Assembly (NCBI GenBank): GCA_035582835.1
Contig: JAYKAV010003066.1
Coordinates: forward strand, 2,299,332 to 2,363,331
DNA from: Phoebastria nigripes
Lineage: Eukaryota; Chordata; Aves; Procellariiformes; Diomedeidae
Direction: 5' to 3'
DNA length: 64,000 nt
Position 1 is the stretch's first letter. Every line of letters starts with the position of its first letter. Shown here piece after piece: positions 62,148 to 64,000 of this stretch. The notes under the pieces are model-generated. The model was not told the origin of the DNA and ran no database searches. It saw nothing but the letters and a program-made list of their open reading frames with translations. The translations under genes and the position numbers were made by a program.

Positions 62148-62153
62148 AATAAA
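62148..62153 (+). terminator. Poly(A) signal AATAAA, DCUN1D2 proximal
   Basis: Canonical hexamer 380 bp after the stop codon. Confidence 0.55.
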
Positions 62154-62213
62154 ACTGTATTATATTGTACTTATATTAAAAGCAGTATTTGTGGTATATA
62201 AATTAAATCCCTA

Positions 62214-62219
62214 AATAAA
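62214..62219 (+). terminator. Poly(A) signal AATAAA, DCUN1D2, best candidate
   Basis: Canonical hexamer followed about 15 bases later by GT- and T-rich sequence, the usual arrangement around a cleavage site. Confidence 0.65.
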
Positions 62220-62240
62220 ATTTATGCAGTATGTTGTATT

Positions 62241-64000
62241 TTTATAAAAGTTAGTTTCATGGATCTGTCCTAATATAGAATTGTAGCAAAAAAAAAAAAA
62301 AACACTTACGCTTTTTTTACTTGTTGCCAAAATTTTAAATTTGTATTTTTAAGTCCTAGATGTATAGATTGATTACATCCGGCCTTTTGTTTTCTCCCAG
62401 TGAGATTAACTTCCTCGTTATTCTTCTTGAAGTGCTTGGACGTGTAGCAGTAGCATTGCTGAGGAAGGGCTACTGCTCTATGCTATGTTGCAACTCCAGC
62501 TTTTTTTATTAACCGTTTTAAAGTAGACATTAAACAACCAAAGATGCTTTTATAATTCATGTTTGATTATCATAATTCAGTTAGCCTTCAATTATGTGTT
62601 TTATTTACTTTATTTTAAGTAATGAACTAGTGGAATATAACTTTTAGTTTTATTTGTAGCCTGAAACATATCATAAATTCTAGCTAAATGCAACATAGTT
62701 ATAAATGCAATTCCTGGCACTTCTCACAGAAAATAAATGTGAATAAGCCCAAAGACTTAACTAGTTGGCTTCCGCTTTGGAGAAATAGTTAGGGCTAAGG
62801 AGACTTTACATTAATGATGATAAGCATTCATGCCTCTGGATGTATTGTGCATTCAGTAACATTTAAGGGAAAAAAAGAGTAAATTAATGCAGTATCATTG
62901 ATCTCAAGGCTAGTGGAATTGGACTGTTTTTCACCAAATCTGAATTTGTTCAGTCATTTGTTTCTCCCCTTTCACCAGCTATCGATTATGAAGTGTACGG
63001 AGAGGTCAGTCTCCTCTTTCTCAAGTGTCTCCTCCAATGCCTAAGCAAAAAAAGTTTTACCAGAAACCATTCAACACGTCTTCACACAGGGCTATTTTAA
63101 ATGCTACCTCATCAAAATGAGTTTGTCATAGCCACTGTAAAAGTTTGTTAAAACAAAGAGTTGCTAAAGAGTATGTACAGCTATGATCAATATATTTTCT
63201 GTAATCGGAGCTGAATAGATGCAAGAATTTTGGAGAAAATAGTGCATTAAGTTATATAACTTATATCTGTTTGGATCGCATCAAATCATTTAAGTATTGC
63301 ATGACAGCATACTATTTTATTTTGTAGTTGTGAGGGTATAAAAGCTTGCAATATTCTCCTAAACTCTAATATTTAGAGTTTCATATAAGCAGTCAGCTTT
63401 CATTTATGTCAGTGCAGCCTACAAGAGCAAATTGTACGTGCTGCGTACAGAAGGATTACCTTCATTCTTCCGCTTGAGAGAATGTCAGTTGTGCATGATG
63501 TTTAAAAAGCAGGGTTAGGACAAATTTGATAAATATAGCAAATTTTCTGCTAATAAGAATATAGCAGGCAAGTTACACATGCCCCCTGAGTGATTTATAT
63601 TCGTAGTCTTTTTACCCTAAGCAGTATTTGTAAATGTTAGATCTTGCATGGCAGCCACTAGGTGTCAGCGTCTCAGTCTTCAGCTGCCTCTCTCTGCTGT
63701 GTAGTGTTAGGGAGTAATATTAAGCCCAAATTACTACTTTCTGACTACTTCTTTTTAGAAGGACATTTGTGTACAAGTCCAGGTATTCTACAGAGGTCAA
63801 CAGAGATTTTAAAACAGTATTATGCTCTTTTTATTGCACTTGGTTTACCTACTCTTCCTTCCCAAAACAAGCCATTTCTGTATCTGTCCTGTAGGCTTTG
63901 GAGAATGTGTAACATCTCGTAACATCAAGTGCATTTATCCAGCCAAAAGCGGTGGAGTGCTTGTTATTCACACAATTGCCACTTAAAATATATAGCTATA
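62241..64000. other. Intergenic or extended 3' UTR region without recognised gene
   Basis: AT-rich sequence downstream of DCUN1D2. No exon of a neighbour (ADPRHL1 would be expected from the human gene order) can be identified, and no named repeat is seen. Confidence 0.7.
62732..62737 (+). terminator. Possible distal poly(A) signal AATAAA
   Basis: Hexamer in the sequence GAAAATAAATGTGAATAA. It would extend the 3' UTR by about 500 bp if used. Confidence 0.3.

Larger units (their letters stand above)
61769..62240 (+). other. DCUN1D2: DCUN1D2 3' UTR (probable main form)
   Basis: AT-rich sequence after the stop with AATAAA at 62148-62153 and 62214-62219. The second is followed by a GT-rich stretch (GTATGTTGTATTTTT) that fits a downstream element, so cleavage near 62235-62240 is likely. 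A further AATAAA at 62732-62737 could give a longer form. Confidence 0.65.

Noticed and set aside
63662..63922. 86-codon frame near the right edge, a possible exon of the neighbour ADPRHL1
   Set aside because: The translation does not look like an ADP-ribosylhydrolase and no splice structure is evident.
1..64000. CRISPR arrays, tRNA or rRNA genes, bacterial-type operons
   Set aside because: No regularly spaced repeats, no cloverleaf candidates and no compact gene arrays were seen; the sequence is a eukaryotic intron-rich region.

Overview
The window is nuclear DNA of a vertebrate, almost certainly a bird. Two intron-rich genes can be rebuilt exon by exon with GT-AG introns, the one recognisable LINE is an avian-type CR1, and recognisable repeats are otherwise sparse. 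About fifteen isolated N calls and one 10-N gap (54878-54887, after a poly-T run) mark it as a draft assembly. The species cannot be told from the sequence.

Layout. The left half (about 1-36250, minus strand) is TMCO3. It has a non-coding first exon in a CpG island and twelve coding exons between 33172 and 1751, which together encode 678 residues: a signal peptide, a coiled-coil region and a CPA2-type cation/proton antiporter domain. About 1.75 kb of probable 3' UTR runs to the left edge, where there is an AATAAA signal at 22-27. The right half (36685-62240, plus strand) is DCUN1D2 (DCNL2), a cullin-neddylation co-E3. Its seven exons encode 259 residues. The first exon contributes only the ATG, and the DAD-patch residues D211, A235 and D241 are all present. 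The region 62240-64000 holds no recognisable gene.

The two genes are head to head and share one GC-rich bidirectional promoter (CpG island about 35560-37570). Between the TMCO3 exon 1 donor and the DCUN1D2 ATG lie three copies of a GGGAGNYGTAGTC motif that resembles the ZNF143/STAF (SBS) site. TMCO3 and DCUN1D2 are also adjacent and divergent on human 13q34, so this is an old conserved gene pair. The shared promoter implies co-regulation, not a shared pathway.

The introns are AT-rich and mostly featureless. They hold a 3' CR1 fragment with an open C-terminal reading frame (20905-21570), a pair of about 95-bp direct repeats 2.1 kb apart around that CR1, an ancient interspersed repeat (about 49560-50250), a (TA)19 microsatellite, homopolymers, and many G/T- or A/C-mixed low-complexity tracts. 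I found no CRISPR array, operon, rRNA or tRNA, and no clearly new molecular system. The observations most worth testing are a possible in-frame 21-nt microexon in DCUN1D2 intron 1, a recursive-splice-like junction at TMCO3 exon 4, the triple SBS promoter and the unexplained direct repeat.
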